A program made the translations under genes and the position numbers. From positions 524,740 through 588,739 of the forward strand of contig NZ_LMJT01000001.1 in assembly GCF_001429395.1 (NCBI RefSeq): a stretch of 64,000 nt of DNA. Direction: 5' to 3'. The stretch is from Allobosea sp. Root381. Lineage in GTDB: Bacteria; Pseudomonadota; Alphaproteobacteria; Rhizobiales; Beijerinckiaceae. How positions within the stretch are numbered: the first letter of the stretch is position 1; the number at the start of each line of letters is the position of its first letter. The notes beneath the pieces are model-generated. The model made no database searches and had not been told where the DNA came from. It was given only the letters and a program-made list of their open reading frames with translations. This document shows positions 8,378-18,071 of this stretch, in pieces.

Positions 8378-9586
8378 TCAAACCCGCTCGATGATGGTGG
8401 CGACGCCCATGCCGGCGGCGACGCAGAGCGTCACCAGCGCGGTGCTCTTGTCCGTGCGCTCCAACTCGTCGAGGGCTGTACCGAGGACCATCGCCCCGGT
8501 CGCGCCGAGCGGGTGACCCATCGCGATCGCGCCGCCATTCACGTTCAGGATTTCGTCGTCGATGTCGAAGGCCTGCTGGTAGCGCAGCACGACCGAGGAG
8601 AAGGCCTCGTTCAGCTCGAACAGATCGATGTCGTCGATGGTCATGCCGGCCTTGCGCAGGACCAGTTCGGTGACGTCGACCGGCCCGGTCAGCATCAAAG
8701 CGAGGTCGGAGCCGATGGTCGCGAAGGCCTTGATGCGGGCCCGGGGCTTGAGACCGGCGGCCCGGCCGACCTTCTTCGACCCGACGAGGACCGCCGCCGC
8801 ACCGTCGACGATGCCGGACGAGTTGCCGGCGTGATGGACGTGGTTGACGAACTCGACATCCGGATGAGCCGCCGTCGCGACGGCATCGAAGCCGCCCATC
8901 TCGCCCATCTGGACGAAGGAGGCCTTCAGCGCGGCAAGCGCCTGCATGTCGGTGCTGGGGCGGATGGTCTCGTCGCGGTCGAGCAGGATCAGCCCGTTGA
9001 CGTCGGTGACCGGGATCACCGAGTTCTTGAAGCGGCCGGCCTCCCAGGCGGCGGCGGCGCGCTTGTGCGAGCGCACGGCATAGGCATCGACATCGTCGCG
9101 AGAGAAGCCGTATTTCGTCGCGATCAGATCGGCCGACACGCCCTGCGGCATGAAATAGGTATCGATGGCGACGGAAGGGTCGCAGGCGATGGCGAAGCCC
9201 GAGGCGCCCATGCCGACGCGGCTCATGCTTTCGACGCCGCCGCCGATCGCCATCTCCTTCTGGCCGGACATCACCTGCGCCGCAGCGAGATTCACCGCAT
9301 CGAGACCCGAGGCGCAGAAGCGGTTGATTTGCACACCCGGCACCTCCTTGCCGTAGCCGGCCTTGAGCGCGACCGTGCGGGCGATGTCGGCGCCGGCCTC
9401 GCCGACCGGGTCGACGCAGCCGAAGACGACGTCCTCGACCAGCTTCGGATCGAGATCGTTGCGGCTCTTGATGGCGCGGAGCGCCTGGGTGCCGAGTTCG
9501 ATCGCCGTGACCTCGTGCAGGGAGCCGTCAGGCTTGCCCTTGCCGCGCGGCGTGCGGACATGGTCGTAGATGAATGCGTCTGCCAT
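8378..9586 (-). CDS. Acetyl-CoA C-acyltransferase (thiolase)
   Basis: A 402-residue thiolase that cleaves 3-ketoacyl-CoA in the last step of beta-oxidation. The nucleophile is C91 in NRFCASGLDAV, the general base histidine is H358 in GGAIAMGHPLGATG, and the second cysteine is C388 in TLCVAAGMG. It is followed closely by the hydratase/dehydrogenase gene, as in fadA/fadB-type complexes. The HHAGNSSGIVDGAA block fits the FadI-like branch rather than biosynthetic PhaA. A palindromic repeat separates it from the acyl-CoA dehydrogenase upstream. Confidence 0.93.
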   Translation of the reverse strand: MADAFIYDHVRTPRGKGKPDGSLHEVTAIELGTQALRAIKSRNDLDPKLVEDVVFGCVDPVGEAGADIARTVALKAGYGKEVPGVQINRFCASGLDAVNLAAAQVMSGQKEMAIGGGVESMSRVGMGASGFAIACDPSVAIDTYFMPQGVSADLIATKYGFSRDDVDAYAVRSHKRAAAAWEAGRFKNSVIPVTDVNGLILLDRDETIRPSTDMQALAALKASFVQMGEMGGFDAVATAAHPDVEFVNHVHHAGNSSGIVDGAAAVLVGSKKVGRAAGLKPRARIKAFATIGSDLALMLTGPVDVTELVLRKAGMTIDDIDLFELNEAFSSVVLRYQQAFDIDDEILNVNGGAIAMGHPLGATGAMVLGTALDELERTDKSTALVTLCVAAGMGVATIIERV

Positions 9587-9637
9587 CGAGGGCCTCCCGG
9601 GCTGACCGCTGCCAAGCGGCTCGTTCTCGTGCCGGAC

Positions 9638-9716
9638 GTCATGGTCGGGCTTGCCCCGACCATCTCGTCATCCAGCGGGTTCTGCAAGAGATGGTCGGGT
9701 CAAGCCCGACCATGAC
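9638..9716. repeat. Palindromic intergenic repeat, family D (GTCATGGTCGGGCTTG...)
   Basis: A 79-bp near-perfect inverted repeat. The left arm GTCATGGTCGGGCTTG continues to CCGACCATCTC, and the right arm is its inverse ending CCCGACCATGAC, around a loop near the CATCCAGCGGG bases. Each arm is itself a small hairpin (ATGGTCGGG / CCCGACCAT). It occupies almost the whole gap between the acyl-CoA dehydrogenase and thiolase genes. It could act as a processing or termination hairpin. Confidence 0.8.
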
Positions 9717-9723
9717 CGCGTGT

Positions 9724-11520
<1,797 letters not shown>

Positions 11521-11570
11521 GGCGCTTTTCCTCCCTGACGCTGCCGCCCGCTCGTGCAGGCTACCTTATT

Positions 11571-11584
11571 GTTCATATATAAAC
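11571..11584. promoter_or_regulatory. AT-rich imperfect palindrome upstream of the acyl-CoA dehydrogenase
   Basis: GTTCATATATAAAC is a 14-bp dyad with one mismatch pair, and it is strikingly AT-rich for this genome. It lies 51-64 bp upstream of the acyl-CoA dehydrogenase start on the minus strand, where a promoter or operator would be expected. The MerR gene next door is a possible regulator, though the site is not a typical MerR dyad. Confidence 0.35.
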
Positions 11585-11665
11585 TATTCCGACGCCATCG
11601 CAAAGGGGCAGGCGGGAACTTTGCGCGGCCACGTCCGCGACGCACGCCTGGCAGGGGCCCAAAAC

Positions 11666-11698
11666 AGAAAAAAGCCCCGGCCGGGAGGCCGAGGCTTT
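11666..11698 (-). terminator. Rho-independent terminator after the MerR gene
   Basis: Read on the minus strand, AAGCCTCGGCC-TCCC-GGCCGGGGCTT forms an 11-bp stem with a single mismatch, followed directly by TTTTTTCTG. It lies about 70 bp beyond the MerR stop codon and separates that gene from the acyl-CoA dehydrogenase unit. Confidence 0.8.
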
Positions 11699-11768
11699 GT
11701 CATGACGAGCCTGGATGTCCGGGCGCGACCGCCCTCGAGACTCAGCCTTGGAGCGCAGCTCTTGGAAG

Positions 11769-12221
11769 TCAGCTCTTGGCGAAGCGCGCGGCCGAGGCCT
11801 CGAGCTCGGCGATGGCGCTGTCGATCTCTTCGCGCTGCGCGCGCAGCAGCTCAAGCTGCTCGACGACCTGCTCACGGCTGAGCTGCAGCCCGCCGACGCT
11901 GGCCGCACCGGCCTCGGCGCCCTTCTTCTCCTCATTGGCGAGCATCGCGCGGATCTCGACCAGGGTGAAGCCGAGCTGCTTGCCCTTGAGGATCAGCGCG
12001 AGCCGGGCCCGGTCGCGGCCGGAATAGATGCGGGTCATGCCGGAGCGAGCCGGCGAGAGCAGGCCGCGTGACTCGTAGAAGCGCAGCGTGCGCAGCGTCA
12101 CGCTGAAGTCACGGGCGAGATCGCTGATGGTGAAGCCGCCGGCATCCTCCGATTCGACGACGTTGATCGAGCGGCCTTCAAGAGTCGAAGCGGCCGCCAT
12201 AGCGCTGCTTTGGCGTGACAT
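11769..12221 (-). CDS. MerR-family transcriptional regulator
   Basis: A 150-residue MerR-type regulator. The winged HTH begins at GFTISDLARDFSVT (29-42), followed by TLRTLRFYESRGLLSP and a second helix pair IYSGRDRARLALILKGKQLGF. The C-terminus (about 105-145) is a long dimerisation helix with no metal-binding cysteines, so it is unlikely to sense metals. ATG 12221 is chosen because AAGGAA lies 9 bases upstream. It sits beside the fatty-acid oxidation genes, like LiuR-type regulators of acyl-CoA catabolism, but a LiuR identity is only inferred from context. The upstream dyad CCTAACGTCAGG (12309-12320) is a candidate autoregulatory site. Confidence 0.85.
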   Translation of the reverse strand: MSRQSSAMAAASTLEGRSINVVESEDAGGFTISDLARDFSVTLRTLRFYESRGLLSPARSGMTRIYSGRDRARLALILKGKQLGFTLVEIRAMLANEEKKGAEAGAASVGGLQLSREQVVEQLELLRAQREEIDSAIAELEASAARFAKS

Positions 12222-12582
12222 TTGGGTACATTCCTTGACGTGGATGAGGCGCCCGTCGGCAACGCGACGCGGCGGCGATCGATGACCGGGAGATAGGTCA
12301 GCCCATCCCCTAACGTCAGGTAATGTCCCCCTGCCGTGGGGTAAGTTACGGTTATGCGGGCTGCCCGGCAGCGCCATCAGGCCGGCGTTCGCACAAAATT
12401 AACGGATCGTGGCCGGATTTTAACCCGCTGTTTACTACGCCAGCCAAAAAGTCGGCCTCGCGGATCGGCGTCGCCGGCGCGGCAACGCTTCTTAAAGTGT
12501 CGCCGAATCCGCGGCGAAGGGGCGGCATTCGGGGCCTGCACCTTCCGCCCGAGACCCCAAGCCCCCGTAGGCGAGCGTGATC
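12222..12582. other. Divergent intergenic region between the MerR gene and the PodJ-like gene
   Basis: These 361 bp contain no convincing gene. Features seen are the near-palindrome CCTAACGTCAGG at 12309-12320 (one mismatch pair), an AT-richer stretch at 12390-12445 with two TTAA motifs 21 bp apart (12399 and 12420), and a GC-rich leader before the ATG at 12583. It must hold promoters for both flanking genes, but no strong -35/-10 pair could be assigned. Confidence 0.4.
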
Positions 12583-15500
12583 ATGGCCAATAGCTTGCCC
12601 TGGAGCGTGAAGGGCGTGGACCCCCGTACCCGCGATGCCGCGAAGGCTGCCGCCCGCCGCGCCGGGATGACGCTCGGCGAATGGCTGGACCATAAGCTGG
12701 GCGAAGAATCCGCGCCGGAGCAACTCGACATCGCCGCGCTGTCCGACCGTCTTGCGCGTCTCGCCCAGAGCCAGATGGAAACGGCGCCGCAGCACCCTGT
12801 CGGCCCGGGCGGAAGCACATCCCTGCCTTCGCGTTCGGAGATCGACGCGGTTCTCGCCCAGGCCGCGAGCATCGAGAAGCTGACGCGCGAATCAAGCGCC
12901 AGGACGGCCGGTGCGCTCGAATCGATCACGCGCTGGATCGAGAAGGCCGAAGGCCGGATGAGCAGCGGCGAACGGGCCGCGGCGGAACGCCAGGAGCGCG
13001 CGACCAGCGTCATCGCCGACGCCATCAAGACCATGGGCGATCGCCTCGCTGAGATCGAGCGCGGATCGGGCGAGGCGCTAGCCGTTCGTGCCGCTCGACA
13101 GGAGCAGGCGCCCCGCCTCGCCTTCAGCCGTGACGGCCTCGCCGCCGCGGTGACCGACATCCGCACCCGCCAGCGCACGCTCGATGGCGACGACGCCACG
13201 CCTGCGCGCCAGCAGCCGATGAGCGAGAGCCGGATCGCCGCGCTGCGCGACGATCTGCGGGAGCTCAGTGCCCGTATCGCGCCGCAGGCTCCCCGCGGGC
13301 AGCGTCCGGCCGCGCCAACGCCTGCGCCCGTACCCGCGTCGACGGCATTCGAAGCGCAGTTCGGCCAGATCGAGGCGATGCTCGCCGAGCTTGGCGGGCG
13401 CATCGATCAGCGCGACCGGTTCGACCCGGTTCTGAAACCGCTCGCCCGCATCGAGACCGAGGTGTCCCGTCTGGCGCGCGACCGCTCGGACGAGGGCTAT
13501 CAGCGGATCGAGCTGGAGATCTCGCATCTGGCCGCCAAGGTCGATGCGCTTGCCGCGCGCGGCAGCGACCGCACGATGCTCGCCCCCGTGCTGCGCGACA
13601 TCGGCGAGCTGCGCGACATGCTCGCCTCGGGCGGCGAGGAAGCCCGGCTTTCCGAACTGTCGCAACAGGTTTCCGGGCTCTCTTTCGAGATCAACCGTCT
13701 GCGCGATAACCAGCCCGACGGGCACGAACTGCGCAGCCTTGCCGTCTCGGTGGACGAGATCCGCGATGCCTTCCGCCAGGGAAGCGGGCCGGCACGATTG
13801 CAGGACCTGGAACCGCTCGCGGCGCTCTCGCTCCAGATCGAAGGTCTTGCTGGCAAGCTCGACACCTTCCCGGACAACCAGATCGAGAGCCGGATCGATT
13901 CGCTGCAGCACCGCATCGAGGCCCTGACGGAGACGGGGGCCGCCGGGCTGACCCAGCAGATCGAGGCGTTGGCCGGGCGCGTCGAGAGTCTCGCAGTCGC
14001 GAACAGCGTCGTCCATAAGCTCGGCGAGGGCCAGGCCCTGACCGTAGCGCAGGTCGATCTCGGGCCAGTCGAGGCGATGCTGCGCAAGCTTGCCGACAAG
14101 ATCGACGAAGCCGGCCGGCCCGGCGCGGATTCGGGCGCCTTCGATGCGCTCGAGCAGCAGATCTCCGGGCTTGCCCAGCGGCTCGACGAAGCCGCCGCGA
14201 CGCGCTCCGCCGAGAGCGGCATGGAACGGACGCTGCAGGACCTCGTCGTACATCTGCGCTCGATGCGCGAGGAAACGACCGAAGCCGCCGCGCGCGCCGC
14301 ACGGACCGCCATGTCGGACCATCTGGGCAGGGTGGCGCCGCCGCAAAGCGGCCTCGCCGAACTCAGCACGCTGGTTTCGGGCCTGCACCAGAGCCACGTC
14401 TCGAGCGGCCGCGAGACGCAGGATGCGATCGGCGCGGTCCATCGGACGCTCGAGACAATCATCTCCCGGCTTTCGAGCCTCGAGGCCGAGCTCGTCGCGG
14501 ACCGGCAGCCTGCCGCGCCTGCCGCACGCATGCCGATGCCGCCGCGCATCGCCGACGCCGGGCAGCTTGCCGTCAAGGCGCCCGCCATGCCCGCGGCGAT
14601 GAGTCTCGACAAGGAAGACCGCATCGCCGCTTCCGGACGCAGCACTGCTGCGCCCAAGGCCGAGCCTGCGATCACGCCGCCGCTCGCAGCTGCCCTGGAC
14701 CTGCCGCTGGAGCCGGGCTCCGGCCGGCCGCGCCCCGACTCCGCTCTCGCCGGCGGGCATGATCCCCAGTCGGTCCGGCAGAACCTGATCGCGGCCGCCA
14801 GGCGTTCCGCAAGGGCCGCCGCGGAAGCCGCCGCCGCTCCCGCCGCCGAACCGGAAGCCGCAAAGGGCGGCAACCGGCTCAAGGAGATACTGGAGAAGCG
14901 CAAGCGGCCGCTGCTGCTCGGCCTCGCCGCCCTGGTGCTCGCTCTCGGCACCGCTCATCTCGTCAACGGCACGCTGAAGAAGTCCCGCAGCGCGAATGTC
15001 GGCGAAGCCGTACAGAGCCCGATCGCCCCGCAGCAGCAGGCACCGGCCGAGACGCCGGCCGAAAAGCCGGCCAACGACCAGTCGTCGGCGCTGCCGCCCG
15101 GCCCCGTGAACCCGGCGTCGCCCACTCCGGCCGCTGCCCTCCCGCAGCCGGGAGCTGAGAGCGCGACCGCCCAGCCGCAGCCGCCCGCGAGCGCAGCCGC
15201 CGAGGCGCCGCTTCCCGAGCCTGTCCAGGCCGTGACCGGCCTCGGCGAACTGCCGGCCGGCCTCGGCAGCCCCGGCCTGCGCAAGGCGGCCCTCGAGGGC
15301 AACGCCCGCGCCGTCTACGAGCTGGCGAGCCGGTCCGCCGACGGCCAGGGCGCCCCGCGCGATCCCAAGCTCGCGCTGCGCCTGTTCGAACGGGCTGCTG
15401 TGGCCGGTCTCGCGCCGGCGCAGTTCCGCCTCGGCAACATGTTCGAGAAGGGCATCGGGACCGAGCGGGACCTCTCGCTCGCCCGGGTCTGGTACATGCG

Positions 15501-15936
15501 CGCCGCCGAGCGGGGCAACGCCAAGGCGATGCACAATCTCGCCGTGCTGCATGCCGAGGGCGTTTCCGGGAAGCCCGACTACGCCACGGCCAGCGAGTGG
15601 TTCCGCCGCGCCGCCGAGTTCGGCGTGCGCGACAGCCAGTACAATCTCGCGGTCCTGCTCGAGCGCGGCCTCGGCGGCCCGCCCGATCTCGCCCAGTCCT
15701 ATCTCTGGTTCACGGTGGGCGCGAGCCAGGGCGACGAAGACGCCGCCCGCAAGCGAGACGAAGTCGGGCAGCGACTCGGCACGACCGACCTCGCCGCCGC
15801 CAAGGCCGAGGCCGCGAACTGGCGGCCGAAGACGCTTGATCTCGCCGCCAACGAGGTCACGCCGCCCGCCAAGGGCTGGGACGAGACGCCGACGGCGGCC
15901 GCCGCGAAGAAGCCCGCCCGACCGGCGCGCAGCTAG
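12583..15936 (+). CDS. PodJ-like polar localisation protein: coiled coil, one membrane segment, Sel1 repeats
   Basis: A protein of 1117 residues from ATG 12583; the in-frame GTG at 12577 is also possible. The N-terminus (ANSLPWSVKGVDPRTRDAA...GEWLD) is a conserved signature of rhizobial PodJ-like proteins. Residues about 80-680 are heptad-rich with many Leu/Ile-Ala-Asp/Glu repeats, predicted as long coiled coil. A Pro/Ala-rich disordered stretch follows, then a single transmembrane helix at about 775-797 (LLLGLAALVLALGTAHLVNG). The periplasmic part has a second Pro/Ala linker and four Sel1-type repeats (about 900-1075, for example ALEGNARAVYELASRSADG). Caulobacter PodJ ends in a peptidoglycan-binding domain; that is not seen here. 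The expected role is to organise cell-pole or division proteins. Confidence 0.82.
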   Translation: MANSLPWSVKGVDPRTRDAAKAAARRAGMTLGEWLDHKLGEESAPEQLDIAALSDRLARLAQSQMETAPQHPVGPGGSTSLPSRSEIDAVLAQAASIEKLTRESSARTAGALESITRWIEKAEGRMSSGERAAAERQERATSVIADAIKTMGDRLAEIERGSGEALAVRAARQEQAPRLAFSRDGLAAAVTDIRTRQRTLDGDDATPARQQPMSESRIAALRDDLRELSARIAPQAPRGQRPAAPTPAPVPASTAFEAQFGQIEAMLAELGGRIDQRDRFDPVLKPLARIETEVSRLARDRSDEGYQRIELEISHLAAKVDALAARGSDRTMLAPVLRDIGELRDMLASGGEEARLSELSQQVSGLSFEINRLRDNQPDGHELRSLAVSVDEIRDAFRQGSGPARLQDLEPLAALSLQIEGLAGKLDTFPDNQIESRIDSLQHRIEALTETGAAGLTQQIEALAGRVESLAVANSVVHKLGEGQALTVAQVDLGPVEAMLRKLADKIDEAGRPGADSGAFDALEQQISGLAQRLDEAAATRSAESGMERTLQDLVVHLRSMREETTEAAARAARTAMSDHLGRVAPPQSGLAELSTLVSGLHQSHVSSGRETQDAIGAVHRTLETIISRLSSLEAELVADRQPAAPAARMPMPPRIADAGQLAVKAPAMPAAMSLDKEDRIAASGRSTAAPKAEPAITPPLAAALDLPLEPGSGRPRPDSALAGGHDPQSVRQNLIAAARRSARAAAEAAAAPAAEPEAAKGGNRLKEILEKRKRPLLLGLAALVLALGTAHLVNGTLKKSRSANVGEAVQSPIAPQQQAPAETPAEKPANDQSSALPPGPVNPASPTPAAALPQPGAESATAQPQPPASAAAEAPLPEPVQAVTGLGELPAGLGSPGLRKAALEGNARAVYELASRSADGQGAPRDPKLALRLFERAAVAGLAPAQFRLGNMFEKGIGTERDLSLARVWYMRAAERGNAKAMHNLAVLHAEGVSGKPDYATASEWFRRAAEFGVRDSQYNLAVLLERGLGGPPDLAQSYLWFTVGASQGDEDAARKRDEVGQRLGTTDLAAAKAEAANWRPKTLDLAANEVTPPAKGWDETPTAAAAKKPARPARS

Positions 15937-15964
15937 TGCGGCCGTTTCCGCGAGGAACCCCTCC

Positions 15965-16004
15965 GTCTTTCCGGGGCAGGCCGCAGGCCTGAGCCCGGAA
16001 TGAC
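15965..16004. repeat. Short palindromic repeat related to family C
   Basis: GTCTTTCCGGG and CCCGGAATGAC form an inverted repeat with one mismatch around GGCAGGCCGCAGGCCTGA, itself a hairpin (CAGGCC/GGCCTG). The outer arms match the ends of the longer family C elements at 31788 and 36134. It lies shortly after the PodJ-like gene and could terminate its transcript. The rest of the 15937-16214 gap shows no gene. Confidence 0.55.
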
Positions 16005-16214
16005 GGCGCTGTTCGGGAGAATGCAAGCCCCGCGACAGCCCGGCCCGTCATGGTTTCGACGCGTTGGCGCGCCATCAGGACGAACGCCCTGCCGGTCGCA
16101 GGTCGAGGTGCCATGGCTCCGCCGCCAGAGCACCTTGCCTTAACCCTATCGGCGCATAGTCGCACGAGCCTGCGCCCATTCCTCGATTGGCGCAGCGCTC
16201 GATGAGGAGCTGCG

Positions 16215-17144
16215 GTGCAGATCTACCTACCGATCGCTGAACTGCCGATCAGCATCCTGACGGTGCTGGGCCTCAGCGGCGCGGTCGGCTTCATCTCCGG
16301 ACTCTTCGGCGTCGGTGGTGGCTTCCTGCTGACACCGCTGCTGATCTTCCTCGACATCCCGCCGGCCGTCGCCGTCGCCACCGTCGCGGCGCAGGTCGCC
16401 GGCTCGTCGACCACCGGCGTCCTGACCTACTGGCGAAGGCGTGCGCTGGACCTCAGGCTCGGCGGCATCCTCGTCTCCGGCGGCATCGTCGGCACGCTGC
16501 TCGGCGTGCTGTTCTTCAACTCGATGCGCCGCCTCGGCCAGCTCGAGCTCGTCATCACGCTGTCCTACGTCACGCTGTTCAGCATCATCGGCGGGCTGAT
16601 GCTCTACGACGCCGTGCGGGCCCTGATGCGCGTCCGGGCGGGGAAGCCCGCGCGGCTCAGGCGCCGGGCGGGAACGCATCCCTGGTGGATGGGCCTGCCC
16701 TGGCGGATGCGCTTCCCGCATTCGCAGCTCTATTGCAGCGTCATCCCGATCGCGGGGCTCGCCGTGGTGATCGGCTTCATCGGCGCCGTGCTCGGCGTCG
16801 GCGGCGGCTTCATCCTGGTGCCGGCGCTGATCTATTTCTTCCGCATTCCGACTGCCGTCGTCGTCGGCACCTCGCTGTTCCAGATCCTGGTGACGATGTC
16901 GGGCGCCACCATCCTGCACGCGCTGACCAACCAGTCGGTCGATCTCGTTCTGGCGCTGCTGCTGCTGCTCGGCGGCGTGATCGGCGCGCAGTTCGGCGGG
17001 CGCGCGGCGCGAAACCTGAACGTCGAATCCTTCCGGCTGCTCCTGGCACTGCTGATCCTCTCGGTCGGCCTGCGCTTCGCCATCGAGCTGTTCATCCCGC
17101 CGGGCGAACCGTTCTCGGTCGTGCTGACGGAGAGCCCGCGATGA
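16215..17144 (+). CDS. TauE/SafE-family sulfite/organosulfur exporter-like membrane protein
   Basis: A 309-residue polytopic inner-membrane protein of the TauE/SafE (DUF81) family. It contains the internal repeat typical of the family: SGLFGVGGGFLLTPLLIF (about 29-46) and IGAVLGVGGGFILVPALIYF (about 193-212), each at the start of a half with about four membrane helices. The start is GTG 16215, with AGGAG 6 bases upstream. Its stop overlaps the next gene's ATG (ATGA), so the two are co-translated. Family members export sulfite, sulfoacetate or related anions; the substrate here is unknown. Confidence 0.88.
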   Translation: MQIYLPIAELPISILTVLGLSGAVGFISGLFGVGGGFLLTPLLIFLDIPPAVAVATVAAQVAGSSTTGVLTYWRRRALDLRLGGILVSGGIVGTLLGVLFFNSMRRLGQLELVITLSYVTLFSIIGGLMLYDAVRALMRVRAGKPARLRRRAGTHPWWMGLPWRMRFPHSQLYCSVIPIAGLAVVIGFIGAVLGVGGGFILVPALIYFFRIPTAVVVGTSLFQILVTMSGATILHALTNQSVDLVLALLLLLGGVIGAQFGGRAARNLNVESFRLLLALLILSVGLRFAIELFIPPGEPFSVVLTESPR

Positions 17145-17920
17145 GCCCGGCCGCACGCATCGCGGCGCTGCTGGCGCTCGCGCTCGCCGCCTTCGCGACA
17201 GCACCGCTGCGCGCCGAGTCGCTGATCGCGGCGATGTCGAGCCACCAGATCCAGATCACCTCGAACTATACCGGCAGCCAGCTCACGGTTTTCGGCGTGG
17301 TCGAACGCGAGGGCCGCACGGCCGCACGCGGCGACCCCTACGACATCGTCGTCACGGTTCGTGGGCCACGGCAGATGCTGCTGGTGCGCGAAAAGGAGCG
17401 GATGGGCCCGATCTGGATCAACCGCACCCAGCGGCGCTTCCCCGAGGGCTCGATCTTCCTGCTGGTGGCGAGCAACCGGCCGCTCAGCGAGATCATGACG
17501 GAGGACGTGGCGCGGCGCGAGCGCATCGGGCTGGAGAACGCCCAGCGGCCGAAGGATGCCCCCTTCGCCCTCGATGCGACCACAGCTCGCTTCCAGGAGG
17601 GGCTGATCCGCATCCTGAGCGAGAAGGGCCTCTATTCCACCGAGGATCGTGGCGTCACCTTCCTCTCCGGCACCCTGTTCAGCGCACCGATCAACGTCCC
17701 GGCGACGGCGCCCACGGGCTCCTACGACATCGACATCGTGCTCTATGCCGGCGGCGTGCCGCTCGCGCGGCAGAGCACCAATTTCGAGGTGGTGAAGAGC
17801 GGCATGGAGCAGCGCCTGGCCTCCGCGGCGCATGAGCTTCCGCTGCCGTACGGCCTCGTGACGGTGCTGGTGGCGCTGCTGCTGGGCTGGCTCGCCAGCG
17901 TCGTGTTCCGGCGCGACTGA
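17141..17920 (+). CDS. TIGR02186-family exported/membrane-anchored protein
   Basis: A 259-residue protein with a signal peptide (residues 1-24, cleaved near LRAES), a beta-rich periplasmic domain (SSHQIQITSNYTGSQLTVFGVV opens it) and a C-terminal membrane anchor at about 233-254 (PYGLVTVLVALLLGWLASVVF) ending in RRD. This matches the uncharacterised TIGR02186 family, which is regularly found directly downstream of TauE-like exporters. The ATG at 17141 overlaps the TauE stop by 4 bp. It is probably a periplasmic partner of the exporter; the biochemical role is unknown. Confidence 0.82.
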   Translation: MSPAARIAALLALALAAFATAPLRAESLIAAMSSHQIQITSNYTGSQLTVFGVVEREGRTAARGDPYDIVVTVRGPRQMLLVREKERMGPIWINRTQRRFPEGSIFLLVASNRPLSEIMTEDVARRERIGLENAQRPKDAPFALDATTARFQEGLIRILSEKGLYSTEDRGVTFLSGTLFSAPINVPATAPTGSYDIDIVLYAGGVPLARQSTNFEVVKSGMEQRLASAAHELPLPYGLVTVLVALLLGWLASVVFRRD

Positions 17921-17955
17921 GCGCTCTCCGACAAGACCGGGCTGACCGATTGCGG

Positions 17956-18040
17956 ATTGCGAGCGCCAGCGAAGCAATCCAGTGTCGTAGCGCTCTACGC
18001 CCCCCTGGATTGCTTCGTCGCTGACGCTTTTCGCAATGAC
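17956..18040. repeat. Palindromic intergenic repeat, family B (ATTGCGAGCG...GAAGCAATCCAG)
   Basis: The left arm runs from ATTGCGAGCG to GAAGCAATCCAG and the right arm from CTGGATTGCTTCG to CGCAATGAC. The central spacer GTAGCGCTCTACGCCCC is shared with the copy at 35184. The arms are imperfect here (extra bases in the right arm). It fills the gap between the convergent TIGR02186 and moeA genes, consistent with a role in 3'-end formation for either. Confidence 0.85.
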
Positions 18041-18071
18041 GGCAAGTGACGCGCCGCGAACTCCCGCCGGC

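Noticed and set aside
6003..8516. A long open plus-strand frame opposite the FadB/J gene
   Set aside because: It has low-complexity Ala/Leu/Arg/Gly composition and spans two real minus-strand genes; treated as an antisense shadow.
12399..12425. A CtrA-type site (TTAA-N7-TTAA) before the PodJ-like gene
   Set aside because: The two TTAA motifs are 21 bp apart rather than 11, so the canonical CtrA spacing is not met.
13078..16026. A long minus-strand frame opposite the PodJ-like gene
   Set aside because: No domain is recognisable and the composition is Arg/Gly-rich; the plus strand has coiled coil, membrane helix and Sel1 repeats.
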